The position numbers were made by a program, and so were the translations under genes. The notes under the pieces were generated by a model, which saw nothing but the letters and a program-made list of their open reading frames with translations, did not search any database and was not told where the DNA came from. A stretch of DNA of 64,000 bases from Ananas comosus (taxonomy: Eukaryota > Streptophyta > Magnoliopsida > Poales > Bromeliaceae): assembly GCF_001540865.1 (NCBI RefSeq), contig NC_033621.1, forward strand, positions 9,535,277 to 9,599,276. The letters are read 5' to 3'. This document shows, piece after piece, positions 1 to 11,856 of the stretch (position 1 is its first letter; each line of letters starts with the position of its first letter).

Positions 1-7
1 ACAAAGC

Positions 8-752
8 CAGGCTGGTGCCTCTAAGGAGCACCGGAAGGCCTCCGTGTCGCTGAGCCGTTTCGATGATTGAGGCTTCGAATCGACGATGGCGGGCCGACGA
101 GTAACTGTGTGGCCGGGCGTGTGGATGTACTTCTATTCTATCTATGTTGTATTTCTACAAATATACATAATAGCTTTATATTAAGTCCGTGAATAACTTA
201 GATTACTTACGCGGATATTAGGTAGTTTATCTAGAAATAATTTTTTTGACTTGATTTTTCCGGATATACATTTAGACATCTTACTTAGGTCAATTATATG
301 AAATGCTAGGTGTTGAACATTATAATTATGTAATTTTAATTAAAAATATTTCAGATTACGATAATTAAAACAAAAAAGGATTCAAATCAATAATTTTTAA
401 TGGCTGAAAATAAAAATCCTATAAAAGTGGTGATATAGCACTAAAATTTTCGATCAGAAATGATAGATCTTGTTGTAGATAGTATAAAGATTTTCTATCA
501 AAATTCATCTGATTTGAATACTTCTACACGTTAACTTGAAAACGTAGATATCAACCATTAAAAATTATAGATTTTGAATCCTTTCGATCACTAGGTAAAT
601 GATATCGAAAAATCGCAAAAATTATTTTCTAGAAACTTCAAATGCGCTAGATCAAGTCTAACAGAGCCGATCGTCAATTCGAAAATTCCATCATCGAAAA
701 CGCTCAGGAGCACAGAGGCCTCCGTGCTCCTGAGAGCACAGCAGCCCTGCTC
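8..752. mobile_element. Hairpin MITE copy A (degenerate)
   Basis: This is a non-coding hairpin element. Its right arm (about 560-752) reads out from an internal core through 'gatatcgaaaaatcgc', 'ttctagaaacttcaaat' and 'catcatcgaaaac' to a palindromic tip with an AGGCCTCCGTGCTCCTGAG motif. The left arm (8-100) starts with the complementary tip and 'cgatgattgaggcttcgaatcgacgat', then is badly diverged between about 105 and 350. The same core recurs in five more copies in this window, at 831, 1413, 35174, 35722 and 43556. No coding capacity is seen. Confidence 0.65.
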
Positions 753-760
753 TATTATAT

Positions 761-833
<73 letters not shown>
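753..833. repeat. (TA)n-(GA)n microsatellite
   Basis: A TA run of about 45 bases is followed by a GA run of about 33 bases. It fills the whole space between hairpin copies A and B. Both flanking elements end exactly at it, so it looks like the insertion target of these elements or a by-product of their insertion. Confidence 0.9.
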
Positions 834-836
<3 letters not shown>

Positions 837-1361
837 AGGCTGGTATACTATCGTTGTCACGGAGGCCTCCGTGCTACCAAGTTGTTTACAATGATGTGCT
901 TTCAAATCGACGATCGCTCTTTAGATTTGATCTACCTGTAAAAGGTATTTGGAAACAAATTTTATAATTTTTCAGTATCATTTACCTATCAAACTAGCAG
1001 TCTAAAATGAACGGCTGAGAATAAAAATCTCATAAAAATGATGATAAAAGACTTGAATTTAAGATCAAAGGTACTGATCTTACTCTAAACAGTCAAAGAA
1101 TTTCTCTAGAAAAATTCATCAATTTTGATTGTTTTACAACCGTTAAATTCACAAATGCATCACATCTACCTTTAAATTGTCAATTTTGAGACCTTTTAAT
1201 CACTAGCCAAATGATGTCGAAAAATTATGAATTTAGTTTTCAAATACTTTATAGTGTAGATCAAGTTTAACAGAGCCGATCGTCGATTTGAAACCGCATC
1301 ATTGAAAACAATTTGGTACAGCGGAGGCCTCGTGCTACCGATAGTATACCAGCCTAACTCT
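831..1361. mobile_element. Hairpin MITE copy B
   Basis: The outer 22 bases of the two ends are inverted repeats: 'agagttaggctggtatacta' on the left and its complement ending 'cagcctaactct' on the right. The inner arms carry the family core (the 'gatcgtcgatttgaa' and 'tatcatttacctatcaaac' types). The tip just inside the ends is GGAGGCCTCCGTGCTACC, which differs from copies A and F. No ORF is present. Confidence 0.8.
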
Positions 1362-1394
<33 letters not shown>

Positions 1395-1412
1395 TATAAT
1401 TATATATATATA

Positions 1413-1953
1413 TAGATCCGTTCAGTACTTTCGAAAGTACGGGAGGCCCTGTGTGCTTGTAATCTGTTTTATGATAGGACGTCCGATTCGACGATCGGCT
1501 CCGTTAGGTATGATCTATCCTATTGGAACTATCTAGAAACCAAATTTTATTTTTTTGACATCATTTACTAAGCGATCAAAGGTCTAAAAATGACTATTTA
1601 ACGGCCGATGTGGCATATTTTTAAGTTCAAACGGTTAGAAGTATCCAAATTACATGAAAATTTAATAGAAAATTCTACTTAACATCAGTACCAAGATTAA
1701 TACTTCCGATTTAAAATTTGAATCGTTTATTACCGTTTTTATGAGATTTTTATATTTCAGCCGTTCATTTTAAGGCTACTTCGTTCACGTAGACAAAACG
1801 AAATCAAAAATTATGAAATTTGGTTTCTAGATAGTTCCAGTAGCGTAGATCAAGTTTAACGGAACCGATCGCCGAATCGAATGTCCCATCATCGAAAACA
1901 ACTTACAAGCACGGGGCCTCCCGTACTTTCGAAAGCATAGGAGCCTAGCTCTA
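1413..1953. mobile_element. Hairpin MITE copy C
   Basis: Inverted arms enclose the family core. The tips carry 'ctttcgaaagtacgggaggc' on the left and the matching complement on the right. The element lies between a TA run (1362-1412) and a short 'tatatagc'. Both arms contain the shared segments 'gatcta..(c)ttga', 'ctagaaaccaaatttta' and 'gccgttcattttaa'. It is non-coding. Confidence 0.8.
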
Positions 1954-1964
1954 TATAGCTAGAT

Positions 1965-2192
1965 TGGAATACTATTGATAGCAAAAGGTCATTTTTGCTA
2001 TCAAATTTTTAATCCTTGATAAGGAATCGTAGTATTAGGATGATATTAATCCTTAGCGTTGAGTGGTCCCCCTAGGGTTGAGTGGTCTCCACTGAGTTTT
2101 AATATTTAATCTAATGGTTAGAAATAATGAAAAGAATTAATCCAAAGACTAAAAATTTGATAGCAAAAAAGATTTTTTGCTATACCAGAATT
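1965..2192. mobile_element. Small MITE, 'GGTTGAGTGG' family
   Basis: About 228 bp with imperfect inverted ends: 'ggaatactattgatagcaaaa' type on the left, 'gatagcaaaaaagattttttgctataccag' type on the right. The centre holds 'gttgagtggtccccctagggttgagtgg'. Related centres lie at 2290-2492 and, inverted, near 34955-35095. No coding capacity. Confidence 0.55.
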
Positions 2193-2200
2193 TAACCAAC

Positions 2201-2203
2201 TCC

Positions 2204-2236
<33 letters not shown>

Positions 2237-2242
2237 TTCCAT

Positions 2243-2290
<48 letters not shown>
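2201..2290. repeat. (CT)n and (TA)n microsatellites
   Basis: A CT run (2201-2237) is followed by a TA run up to about 2290. It separates two small MITEs, repeating the MITE-microsatellite-MITE pattern of the first 1.4 kb. Confidence 0.9.
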
Positions 2291-2292
<2 letters not shown>

Positions 2293-2489
2293 TGAGTTCC
2301 TATACTTTTAAAAGTACCAAAGTTATTGATACTTGTAGATTTTTGGCCATTGATTAAGAGATGTGCGGTTAGGATGATGTGGCCCTTTAGGGTTGAGTGG
2401 GTGATTGATTGAATAGTATAATCTAACAGGTGAAAATGATCAAAAACGTAGATCTAATAGTAAAAAATTTATAAGCACCATAGCCGGAC

Positions 2490-2492
<3 letters not shown>
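2290..2492. mobile_element. Small MITE related to 1965-2192
   Basis: The ends read 'ttgagttcctatacttttaaaagta' and 'ttataagcaccatagccggac', which are weak inverted repeats. The centre 'ccctttagggttgagtggg' matches the element at 1965-2192. It is flanked on both sides by TA runs. A further partial copy begins at about 2547 ('gtaccaagtcattagtgctt'). Boundaries are approximate. Confidence 0.45.
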
Positions 2493-2520
<28 letters not shown>

Positions 2521-3005
2521 ATATATATTATATATATATATATAATACAAGTACCAAGTCATTAGTGCTTATAGGTTTTCGGTTTTTGGATAAAGATTTG
2601 TAGGTTTAGAATAATAATGGTCGAATATAACTCTAAGAATCTATTTGAAAAAAATTTGGAATGTTAAAAGGATATTTTTTATATTAACCTTTTAAATAGG
2701 GTAAATAAAAAAGTTCGAAACTTTTCGAGGATATATAATCAATTGCCTCTATATTATAATATCAAGTCAAACAAACATAACGTCTTGTTACAATCATGAT
2801 GTAATTTGATTATGCACTAGATAATGAACTTGTGCTAATCCATTTGTATAAACAAATCCACACCTTCAAGTTAGGTAAAATTGATCACTATATTTTCTTT
2901 GAATCAAGTCACTAAACTTTAGTTTCCACTTCAATCAAATTATTTTATTAAGTTTCTCATAATTTTTTAAGAAAAATATTATCTGTACACCTATTAATAA
3001 GTATA

Positions 3006-3600
3006 GAAAAAACTTCAAATACCACCCTTGTGGTTTCACACTTTTTTACTTTAGTACCCTGTGGTTTAAAGTATATCAATTTAGTACCCTGTGGTTTCGC
3101 ATTTTCTCACTTTAGTATCCTGTGGTTTAAAATGTATCAATCTAATACCCTGTGGTTTCATTTTTTCTCTTTTCGTTTGCCCTTCTGTTAATATTTCGTT
3201 AAATTATATACAAAATACTTTAGATACCCTACCTAGGTTTATCGAATATTTACTTTAGTACCATTTAGTTTTAACTTTATCAACTAATTTTTTTTAATTT
3301 CCTCTGTTAATATTTCGTTAAATTATTTTAAAAAAACTTCAGATATCCTATTTAGGTTTATCGAATATTCACTTTAGTACCCTTTAATTTTAACTCTGTC
3401 ACTGATTTAGCGAAAAAATTATTGAAATAGATAATAAAAAGATTAAAATGAAATCACAGGGTACTAACTTGATACACTTTAAACCACAGGGTACTAAAGT
3501 GAGAAAGTGCGAAACCACAGGGGCTAACTTGATACACTTTAAACCATAAGGTAGTAAAGTGAGAAAGTGTGAAACCACGAGGGGTATTTGAAGTTTACCC
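3006..3600. mobile_element. Inverted-repeat element with 'ACCCTGTGGTTT' tandem arms
   Basis: Each arm of about 150 bp is built from tandem units of about 35-40 bp of the form 'actttagtaccctgtggttt' plus 'aaagtgtatcaa'. The left arm (3011-3160) is the inverse of the right arm (3448-3596). The middle contains 'ttctgttaatatttcgtta' twice. Degenerate relatives lie at 4856-5190, 34660-34960 and 37338-37440. The family is non-coding. The arms create spurious short ORFs, which I do not annotate. Confidence 0.7.
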
Positions 3601-3737
3601 ATAAGTATAAATCTAACAACTCATTCATATTAATTAAGGTCCACAAAATCTGGTCATTTTTCAAAAAAATAAATAGTTCTTGGATGAGCGAGGTATAAAG
3701 TTTAAATCTAATCTAGGAGTGCATAAATAATATTAGA

Positions 3738-4128
3738 TTAATTTCATACAGATCTCTGCAAATATAGTGAATGACAAATATATTCCTATAAATTTCAACT
3801 TTCATATCTTATTCCTGCAAAAGTCCTGATATTTACAAATATGTCCCTCTGATTTATTACCGTTAGAGAACTGTTTATATTTTTAATTTTGTCATCACAA
3901 ATATGTCCCTCCAAAAGCCATAACAGTATAATATAAGAGGGGTAAAAATCTCACAAACTAATCAGGATTAAATATTTAACCTATGCTTAACTAAATTTTC
4001 TAACGGATACTAACACCAGGGACATATTTGAAAACATCAGGACTTTTGTCGGAACAACATATAAAAGTTGAACTTTGTAGGGACATATTTGTCATTAACT
4101 ATATTTGCAGGAACTTGTATGAAATTAA
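3738..4128. mobile_element. MITE with ~100-bp inverted repeats
   Basis: The left end 'ttaatttcatacag' with 'tgcaaatatagtgaatgac' is mirrored by 'gtcattaactatatttgca' and 'gaaattaa' at the right end. Inner parts ('tatgtccctc' and 'gggacatattt') also pair. It carries no coding sequence. Confidence 0.65.
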
Positions 4129-4855
4129 CCCGATAATATTATTCATTTTTCAAACATATATAATAGTAGTGATTTCATTTACCGCATCATACTTCATGTT
4201 TTACGGATAACCATTAATCTGTCACATAGAAATAATCTAACTACTAATTTAGCTATCAAAATATCTTCTCGAGATGATGTAACAATTAAACAATAGAAAT
4301 ATTGAGATAATTTAATAGCTAATTTGACTATCATTATCCTGTAATTTTGCAAATATTTCTATTATTACTTACATTAATAAAATGATGAAATTAAAGCCCA
4401 GGTGATCAAATTGAAATAAAAATAAAGTTCAATGACTAGATTGAAAATAAATAAATAAATAAATAATAAAGTTTAGTGGTCTAAATAAAATTTTATTTTA
4501 TAATGTGTAAGTTAACAAAATGTACTCAGACCCCCTCAACTAATGCTGTTTTGAAATAATCTCCTCAACTTTACGGTTTTTTTCTTTTTTTTAAACCTCT
4601 ACTTTTTTAACTTCTATTTTTTTTTTTCAGTTTGTATTAATATAATTAGTACAAGCTAAAAATTTATAATATTTAATGGTTCTACAGCTATAAATAGTCC
4701 ATTATTTTTATTTTATTTGTTGAAAGATAATTAAGTTTATAAAATTTAATATAATTATTAATAAATTCATTAAAATATCTAATTAAGTTTTTTTAGATTA
4801 GTCGATTCAATAATATCAACAATTAAGAATATTTTAATAAAATAGTAAGGATAAA

Positions 4856-5190
4856 CTTTAAATTGCCTCCCTGTTGTATAACTTATTTTTACTTTGTCAT
4901 TCTGTTGTTCAAAAAGTTTCTGCTTGTGGTGTTTATCTCATTTTCGCTTTGCTACCCCGTTGTTTAAAAAGTATAACTTTGCCCTGCTATGGTTTAGCGC
5001 ATTTTTTATTTTGCCATCCAATAATTTTTTTTAAAAAAAAAAATTTACTTTTCCGTCATTTTTCACATAAAGTTTTTTTTGGTGAAATAAAAAAATTAAA
5101 TCACAGGGGTCAAAGTGAAATTTTTTGAACCACGGTATAGCAAAGTGAAAATAAGCAAAACCACAGGGGAAAATATGAAGTTTACTCATT
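4856..5190. repeat. Degenerate copy of the 'CTGTGGTTT' inverted-repeat element
   Basis: The left arm (about 4856-5010) carries 'gcctccctgttgtataac'-type units and the right arm (5100-5185) carries 'accacaggggtcaaagtgaa' units in inverse orientation. This is the same design as 3006-3600 with more substitutions. A short ORF across it is a by-product of the repeat. Confidence 0.5.
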
Positions 5191-5451
5191 AAAAAAATAA
5201 TGTTGGACCTTGACTAATTTTTAGAAAAATTCTATATCAAGCTGCTAATAAATGGGCTGGGCTTACCAAAGCCCAACCCTTTATGGATGTAATTGCCTAA
5301 TTTAGCCCAAACCCATTCACACTCTTAACGGGTCAAAAAATGGATCCGATTAGGATTCGGATCAAATAGTATTTAATAATCTGCAAATTTGCAGCATACA
5401 ACCTATTAGTATAGTTTTGATTAACCAAAGAAAGAAAAAAAAAAATTTGAG

Positions 5452-5500
5452 AAAAAGGCAGCATGCGAATCGCTTTATTTATTATTTATTTAGGAATTGA
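5452..5500 (-). repeat. Possible SINE 3' fragment
   Basis: The string 'gcagcatgcgaatcgcttta' followed by 'tttattatttatttagga' resembles the 3' part of the SINE copy at 7211-7365 ('gtagcatgctactcgcttca'). No tRNA-like boxes are left. The call rests only on this short similarity. Confidence 0.3.
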
Positions 5501-5713
5501 ACTAAACTACTGATTGAGGCAACTAGGCCTCATAGAGAGAGAGATGAAAAAAAGAAAAAGAAAAAGGAAATCTACTTAACACAGTAAAGATTCCATAGGT
5601 TTTTTATAGGGTGAATCTCCACCATCATTTGACTTGTGGTGTTCTTTTTTATTTTCTTGAAAATTCTTCTATTCCGGTCCAACTAAATAACCCAACGCAA
5701 AGAGGCAATTGTT

Positions 5714-5823
5714 GCTAACTTCCTACCCCCTAAGGCGCCACCTTTGAGTCTGTTCACTTTGTTGCTAACTTCCTACCCCCTAGGGCGCCACCTTTGAGTC
5801 CGTTCACTTTCCAAAACCTATTC
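5714..5823. repeat. 55-bp direct tandem duplication
   Basis: The unit 'gttgctaacttcctacccc'...'gttcacttt' occurs twice in a row with a few substitutions. It lies in the 3' part of the dead LINE and contributes to its disruption. Confidence 0.8.
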
Positions 5824-7210
5824 ACTTATATGCAATTATGAGAGACGTCTTACTAGGTAATTGGCCCTTCAACAATAGTCTAGTAGTTTCACAACCCACG
5901 GAAAGGTGGTGGACCGTCTCTGGCTCATCCATACAGAAAACACAAACCTCCTCACCACGCCAACCCTTTTTTAGAAAATTATCCACTATTAGTACCTTTC
6001 GTGTTAAACTATCTACACAACAATTTTAACTTGATCAGTGAGTTCTTATCTTCCAGAACAAAACTTATGTCAATGATTCCACCATCTTATAGAAAGTTAT
6101 AGAGCAAGTTAATTGAAAACTTTTTGGATCGGGCCTATCTCCATCTAACTTCCTCCCTTCTATTAAACAACGTAATGTCATAAAGCGACTCTTTTAGCTT
6201 CAAGATCTGATCTCTATTGTGCTGTGAGCATGGGATGAAACCTGACAAAATCTTACGTCACTTCCACTCATTTCCTTCGAAATAATCCCTCACATTGCAA
6301 GTTTTACTCTCTACCTCACTAAGAATGCTACGGTAGGGAGGACCGGCCACTCCAGATGTTCGACCAAAGGCTCACTATTTGTCCGTCTCCAATCGAATAA
6401 GTAACTCCAGACTTAAAATGAGTCATAGTCGCTAAAACACACTCTGCAACAACTGTGAGTAAAGTCTAAAGGAGGCACCTTCTCTAAGCATCTTTCAGGA
6501 GTTGTAAAGACTTTCAATAAGAGAGCCCCACTGACGGATCTTATTTGAGAGAAACCTCTACTACCATTTCGCAAGTAGAGCTAGCTTTAAGTTTTTTAAA
6601 TCCAAAAATACTAATCCTCCCTTCTTTTTACTTCTATAAACCGACTTTCAATGCACCAGACATTGTCCCCAACAACATAAGTCCCTCCTTTCCAGAAAAA
6701 GGCCCTCCGGAGAGCATCTATGCAACGTATAACCCATTTGGGCGCTCAAAAAATTGAGAAAAGGTATGGAGGCAGATTCGATAAAATAGAGTTCACTAGG
6801 GCTAGCCTGCTTCTCTGCGAAAGTAGCTTAGCTTTCTATCCTTCGATCCGTCTCTCAATTCTACCTATAATGGGCCACCAGTCTTCCTTTCGAAATTGTT
6901 TGCTTGTATGAGGTAATCCAATGTAGAGAATTGGGTAAGACCCCGGTTTGCACTCTATGATCTCAACAAGTGTCTCACCCTAATGGTCACCTCTACCCAG
7001 ATAGAATAACTCAGACTTATTCCTATTTATCTTGAAACTAGACGCCCATTCATGAAGAGAAGGTTTCTCATTTGTCTTTTCTTAGCCTCATAAAAAAAGA
7101 TTGTGCCATCTGCATATTGAATAATAGCAATCTTTATTTCTCAAAAAAAAAATAAATAATAGCAACCTTGCAATCCTCAATAGGTCCAACCCTTCTTAGT
7201 AGATTATTAC

Positions 7211-7365
7211 TTTTTTTTTAGAGAAATGTAGCATGCTACTCGCTTCATTTATTTTTTTTAGAAATAACTTAGCTGAAAACGTGAATCAACTAGGATTCGA
7301 ACTTAGGAGCTGAGATACCAACCATCAAGCCTTTTACTACTTGCGCTAGGGACAGTCGGTCTTAA
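7211..7365 (-). mobile_element. tRNA-derived SINE inserted in the LINE
   Basis: On the - strand the element has a tRNA-like head with an A-box-like TAGCGCAAGTAG (7348-7337) and a B box GTTCGAATCC (7302-7293). A tail region ends in a run of A (plus-strand T at 7211-7219). It is flanked by an 11-bp target duplication, TAGATTATTAC at 7200-7210 and TAGATTATTGC at 7366-7376, with one mismatch. It belongs to the same family as the copy at 36644-36792 on the + strand. The LINE reading resumes after it. Confidence 0.85.
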
Positions 7366-8099
7366 TAGATTATTGCTGATAGCTCTTCTCATCATTCTTG
7401 CCAGACCTTTCGCCACCAGAAAATAGAGATGTGGGGAAAAAGGATCACCTCGGAGTAGACTCTTTTTAGCTTTGATCCATTTAGAGAGAATCCCCTTAAC
7501 CAAAATTGCAACTTTAGTGTTAGATATGCACTGCTCAATCCAACCACACCACTTGTTGTTCGCCCCAAGCACATCAAGATCTTTCTTAGTAAACCCTTAG
7601 CTCACTCTGTTACAAGCCTTCTCAAAATTAGCTTTAGTTCTAACACTTTCCACTCCTATCCTTGACCACCAACTAACAATCTTGCTAACAGTAGAAAAGG
7701 AGTTCAGAGTTATCCACCCTTTTAGGAAAGAAGCCTGAGAAAAGGAGATGATCTATAATTTCAAGTCTGTTTGTGAGTACCTTGGGTATGATCTTTTGAA
7801 CACTGTTGATAAGATTGATAGGCGCTGAATCAATATCTAATTTAGCTCCCTTTTTCTTGGGAACTAGGCAAATTTAAGAGTAATCCATACGTCCAAAATT
7901 CATTCAATCATCATACAAGTCCCGAAGATATTAAATAGGTCTACTTTAACCACCTCTCAGAAGCTCTAATAAAACCTCAAGTTGAATCCATCCGATCCTA
8001 AGGCTTTTTTCTCGTCTAATTGAAAAGTTGCCTTTCTGATTTCTTCCATAAAAAAGGAAGAGGTGAGTTGCTCAAGACAAAAAATTGATCTACCCCTAA

Positions 8100-8310
8100 A
8101 AATATTACTTCAATCGCCTCAAACAATGCAACTTAGTTTCAAATAGTTGCAATCTAAGTCTCAAATAATACAATTTAGTCTAAAACAGTGCCTATTTTAT
8201 ATGGTACAATTTTATTTCAAATAGTTAAAAATGATGTAACTTTTTCTCAAACAATGCAGCTTAGCCTCAAATAGTGTAATTTTGTTTCAAACAATGCAAC
8301 TTCTTTTTCT
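8100..8310. repeat. Degenerate ~22-bp tandem repeat
   Basis: Eight or so imperfect units of the form 'caatgcaacttagtttcaaa' plus 'tagt' follow one another. They lie just 5' (on the - strand) of the LINE remnant. Units differ by several bases and by small indels, so the array is old. Confidence 0.6.
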
Positions 8311-8415
8311 TTTTTCTTTTTCTCTGCTTCTTGGCATTTCTTATAGCGACCACGAAACATATTGACTTTTTCAGGAGAATAAAAAATATAATTTTCTTAT
8401 TATTTTTATTTTATT

Positions 8416-8455
8416 CTTTCTTTCTTTCTTCTTCTTCTTCTTCTTCTTCTTCTTC
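8416..8455. repeat. (CTT)n microsatellite
   Basis: A run of CTTT then CTT units. It produces poly-Ser on the + strand and poly-Glu on the - strand in two overlapping short ORFs (8331-8651 and 8411-8593). Neither looks like a gene. Confidence 0.85.
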
Positions 8456-8649
8456 ATCCTCTACATTCTTTTCCGTTATCGCACCTCCTTTGTTGCTCTT
8501 TGCCACGGTTACTGACCCTGTCCTGATACGCTCTCCCTTCCTGTCATTCTCAAAGCCTGCGGCACCCTCATCGCCGTTGACGTCCATGACCATGCCCTTT
8601 GTCGCAGTCTTACCTTCACAATCTATGGCATGTCTGAGCCGACATCAAT

Positions 8650-9127
8650 AGAAGCATAGGTGAGGTAAGAGAGAGGAGTGCAACATCGACGTCGGGGCAG
8701 TGGAGATGGAGGAGAAGAAGAAATAAGAGGAAGCAAGAGGAGGAAAAGAGAAAGAAATAGCAAGGAGGAAGGATATGAACCTGACAAAGAGACGAATGAG
8801 GAAAAAAGAGAGGGAGAAAAAATATAAGAGTATTTTAGTTAGTTTACTAAAAAATTCGGACCGAATTTGCAAAATCCAAAAAAAATAGCCCGTTATTGCA
8901 AAAACTAAAAATTGGTGGATTTTTTTATGCAAAAAGTTTAAGACATATAGCAATCAAATATCATTTAACTAATGTATTGTATAAAAAACTAAATTATTTA
9001 AAATATTTAATTAATTTTAAACATATTAAAAATATTTAATTAGCTTTCTATATTTATAAATAAATTAATAATTATATAGTGTATATTATTTCGCAGGACG
9101 AGTAGTATCCCCACCCCCTACCCCAAC
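8650..9127. other. Intergenic, no gene seen
   Basis: The stretch holds purine-rich DNA (8690-8830) and then AT-rich DNA. I see no conserved protein fragment or inverted repeat in it. The last eight bases (9120-9127, ACCCCAAC) are the left target duplication of the hAT element. Confidence 0.5.
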
Positions 9128-9941
9128 TAGGGGTGTAAACGGGCCGGGCGGCCAGTGGGCCGCGCGGTCGAGCATGACTGCGGGATGGGTCGTGGCCCGG
9201 CACGGGTACTATAGCACCCATGCCGGGCTGGCCCGTCCTAGCTCCATGGGTCATGTTGGGCTGAGCTACTACGGCCCGAAGGCCCGGGACAGCACGGCCC
9301 GTCCCGTGTTGGATTTGGGCCGTGCTGGGCCGACCTATTTTTTTTAAAAGTAGTAGGTTGTAGCCTACATGTAGGCTTGGCTGGCTTTTCTAGGGCCTAT
9401 ATTGCCTCGGACAGAATAATCGTTGGGTCCTCTTTTTTCTTTTTTTTTTCAAAATTTTTTTTTTATTATTAATTTTTTAAAAAAGGTTAAAAAATAAAAA
9501 AAAAAAGATTTTTTGATCAAAATGACCATAATGCCCTCATTAACATTCAAAAATTTGATTGTTAGAGAGGGCATTTTGGTCAAAAAATAAAAAATATTTT
9601 TATATATTTTTTTAAAAAAATTACATTTTTTTTAATCTATAACTGCTACTAAAAACATCTAAATTTATCATAACAAACAACTCTTCATTCATCTTCTTCT
9701 ACAAAGATTAATTCTTCCTACTCTTACACTTTCAATTTTAATTTTTTTTCTCAACTTTCAAGTTTACTTTACAAATATTTTTAATTTTTTTCAACATTTT
9801 TTTTTACAAAATCTCTCCTCAATTTCACCACACAAAATTTCAATTTCAACACAATAATTAATCTCTTTTTTTTTATTTTTTTTATTTTTAAATATTTTTA
9901 TTTAATTATTTTTAGTATTATTGTATTTATTTTTTATAACA

Positions 9942-10023
9942 ATGTCGGATGAATTTTCTCATATAGATTTTTCTTATACTGATTATACTCATGAATATTA
10001 TGTTAGTAATCAATCAGAAATTG
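9942..10023 (+). pseudogene. hAT transposase, N-terminal piece
   Basis: The reading starts at ATG 9942 (MSDEFSHIDFSY...), in AT-rich codons. It runs 27 codons to Gln-Ser-Glu-Ile before the solo LTR enters at 10024. Removing the LTR plus one target duplication lets the same frame run straight into 11857 (Ala-Thr-Gly-Gly-Ser...), so this is the true start of the interrupted gene. What follows is a low-complexity linker before the BED finger. Confidence 0.7.
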
Positions 10024-11851
10024 TGTCACGCCCCGGATTACTCGTTTCCCCGGGCACGCCGACAAATCCGCCGTATACAAAAAAAATTTTCCTGTATACG
10101 AAGCGACAGCTGTACCTGTAATCAAACAATACTACAACCAATAGTATAGAGCTGTTAGAAGAAATGATATATATAAAACAGAAGTTCACTATACATACAA
10201 CATCCTGGTGTACAAAACACTCGCTCCAGCGAGATACAACAAAAGTATGTATATGAACTCAAAAACTACCACTGCCTGTAGCTGATATACTCTAGCTCAG
10301 CAGCAACTGGGAAGGGATCTAACTCGCAACTCCCTTTCCACGGTTCGTATTAGCAGCAGCAGCAGCCGAAGAAGAAACCTCTGCAAAAGATTCCAACAAC
10401 TGGGCGTGAGAACTACTACAAAAGTAGTCCTCAGTAGGTACCGCTACCGACTTCAACGGCTCACCTACTAAGTCTACAGATGTAAACAAGTATAGTAAGA
10501 AAACTGAAATAAATCTACAGCTATATGCACCTATACTATCTTGGTCGAACACCAACAATCTGTAGGAAATAGTAAAGCCTGACCCAATCTCACTAAGGAC
10601 TGTGAACACACTCGTCCCGCCTGTCGAAGCTACACAATCTGACACCAAACCAAGTCGCCAATGAAAAGCAAGTCCAAGCAGGACTAAACGACACCAACGC
10701 AAAAGCATAAAGCCCGACTCCGGAGTGGCACTCGTGAGCGCTATCCAACCGAGTATGCAAGCGTATCTCTGTCGAGCTCAATCAAGCTCTCACAGGCTAT
10801 AGTCAAGTAAACAGGGTCTAACAACTGAACTCACGTGCCCTCGGCACAATCTGATGCAAAAATAGCAATCTGGGTCTACCGTCAACCTCAACGACACCCG
10901 ACAATCCGGAACAGCCTAAACACTGCTGTAAAAATACACTCGGCACCTCAGCACGAGCGTAAATATATTCTACACTATTCTGGGTATTCATCGCCCACAA
11001 ACTGCGGCGATACTAACAAACTACTGCTCACAGAGCTAAATCTGGTAGTTTGTTCAAATGGCGGCGTAGAAGTGTCAGTTTTCTCCTAAGTCAAATCCAA
11101 GCCCAACATGCATATTTTAGCTAATTTTTTATGCTCCAATTCAAGTTCATAGGCATGAAATTTCAAGAATCGAGCTAAACAATATACCAAACAAAGCTAA
11201 AAATACATATTGTCAACACATATAGCATTAGGAGGAAACCCGTAGAATTCGGTAAGCATCACTTTAACCCACCACGAAAGCACGTCCAACAACGGCGAGA
11301 AGTCGAAAGAAGCGAAACCGCATGCTCGCCCGGCCTCCCCACGACGCTAGCATGACGAACGCACACTCGAACGGCACCGCGGCACGACATCGGCGACAAT
11401 CTGACTCCACCCGAGCTCCTCCTTACGTACGGCTGAGCACAAGAGGAAGAGAGAGAGAGCACAGCAAAACCCCTCCTCAGCCTCTCTCTCCATCCTATAT
11501 AGTGTAGAGGGGAAAAGGTGACACAAACGAGGCAAGAAAAGACCAAAAAGCCCCTTACCTACCCTAGTGTACCGGTACCACTCCAATGTTGTACCGGTAC
11601 CCCGCAGCAGAATGGCCAACCCGAGAGCAGTCTGTGCAGAAAAAATGCACTGGGCACCGGTACGCCCTTGTGTGGTACCGGTACCAATTGCTGAAAATAT
11701 GAAATTTGCAGATTGCAATGCTAACTCTCTGCTCTCGCGTCCCGCTGAGTCTACTTTGCGTCTATTTCGCGTCAACAGGACTCGGACTTTTTCCGACACT
11801 CTCTCTAGAGCCGTCGACAAGCCTCAGCTGCTGAATTCCAGGGTTACTACA
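10024..11851. mobile_element. Solo LTR (Ty3/gypsy-like) inside the hAT element
   Basis: The insert begins TGTCACGCCCCGG and ends GGGTTACTACA, that is TG...CA as expected of an LTR. It is flanked by AATTG (10019-10023) and AACTG (11852-11856), a 5-bp target duplication with one mismatch. It has no gag or pol, no primer site and only one LTR, so it is best read as the product of recombination between two LTRs. Around 11565-11695 the motif GTACCGGTACC recurs four times. Short ORFs within it are not genes. Confidence 0.75.
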
Positions 11852-11856
11852 AACTG

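Larger units (their letters stand above)
5640..8100 (-). pseudogene. Dead L1-type LINE reverse transcriptase
   Basis: Reading the - strand downward from about 8030 gives, in broken frames, the plant L1 reverse-transcriptase order. A 'KALGSDGFNLRFY' block lies at about 8010-7960 and 'INSVQKIIPKVLTNRLE' at about 7815-7760. A 'LLRGDPFSPHLYFLVAKGLARM' type block lies at about 7465-7390, and 'IIQYADGTIFF' at 7131-7100. In the catalytic YADD box the last Asp is Gly, so the enzyme would be inactive even without the many stops and frameshifts. Sequence after 6930 is probably the domain between RT and the C-terminal zinc-knuckle region, but is too decayed to assign. A SINE has inserted at 7211-7365. 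Confidence 0.75.

Noticed and set aside
8331..8651. 106-codon plus-strand ORF with poly-Ser
   Set aside because: Created by the (CTT)n microsatellite; no start context, domain or gene structure.
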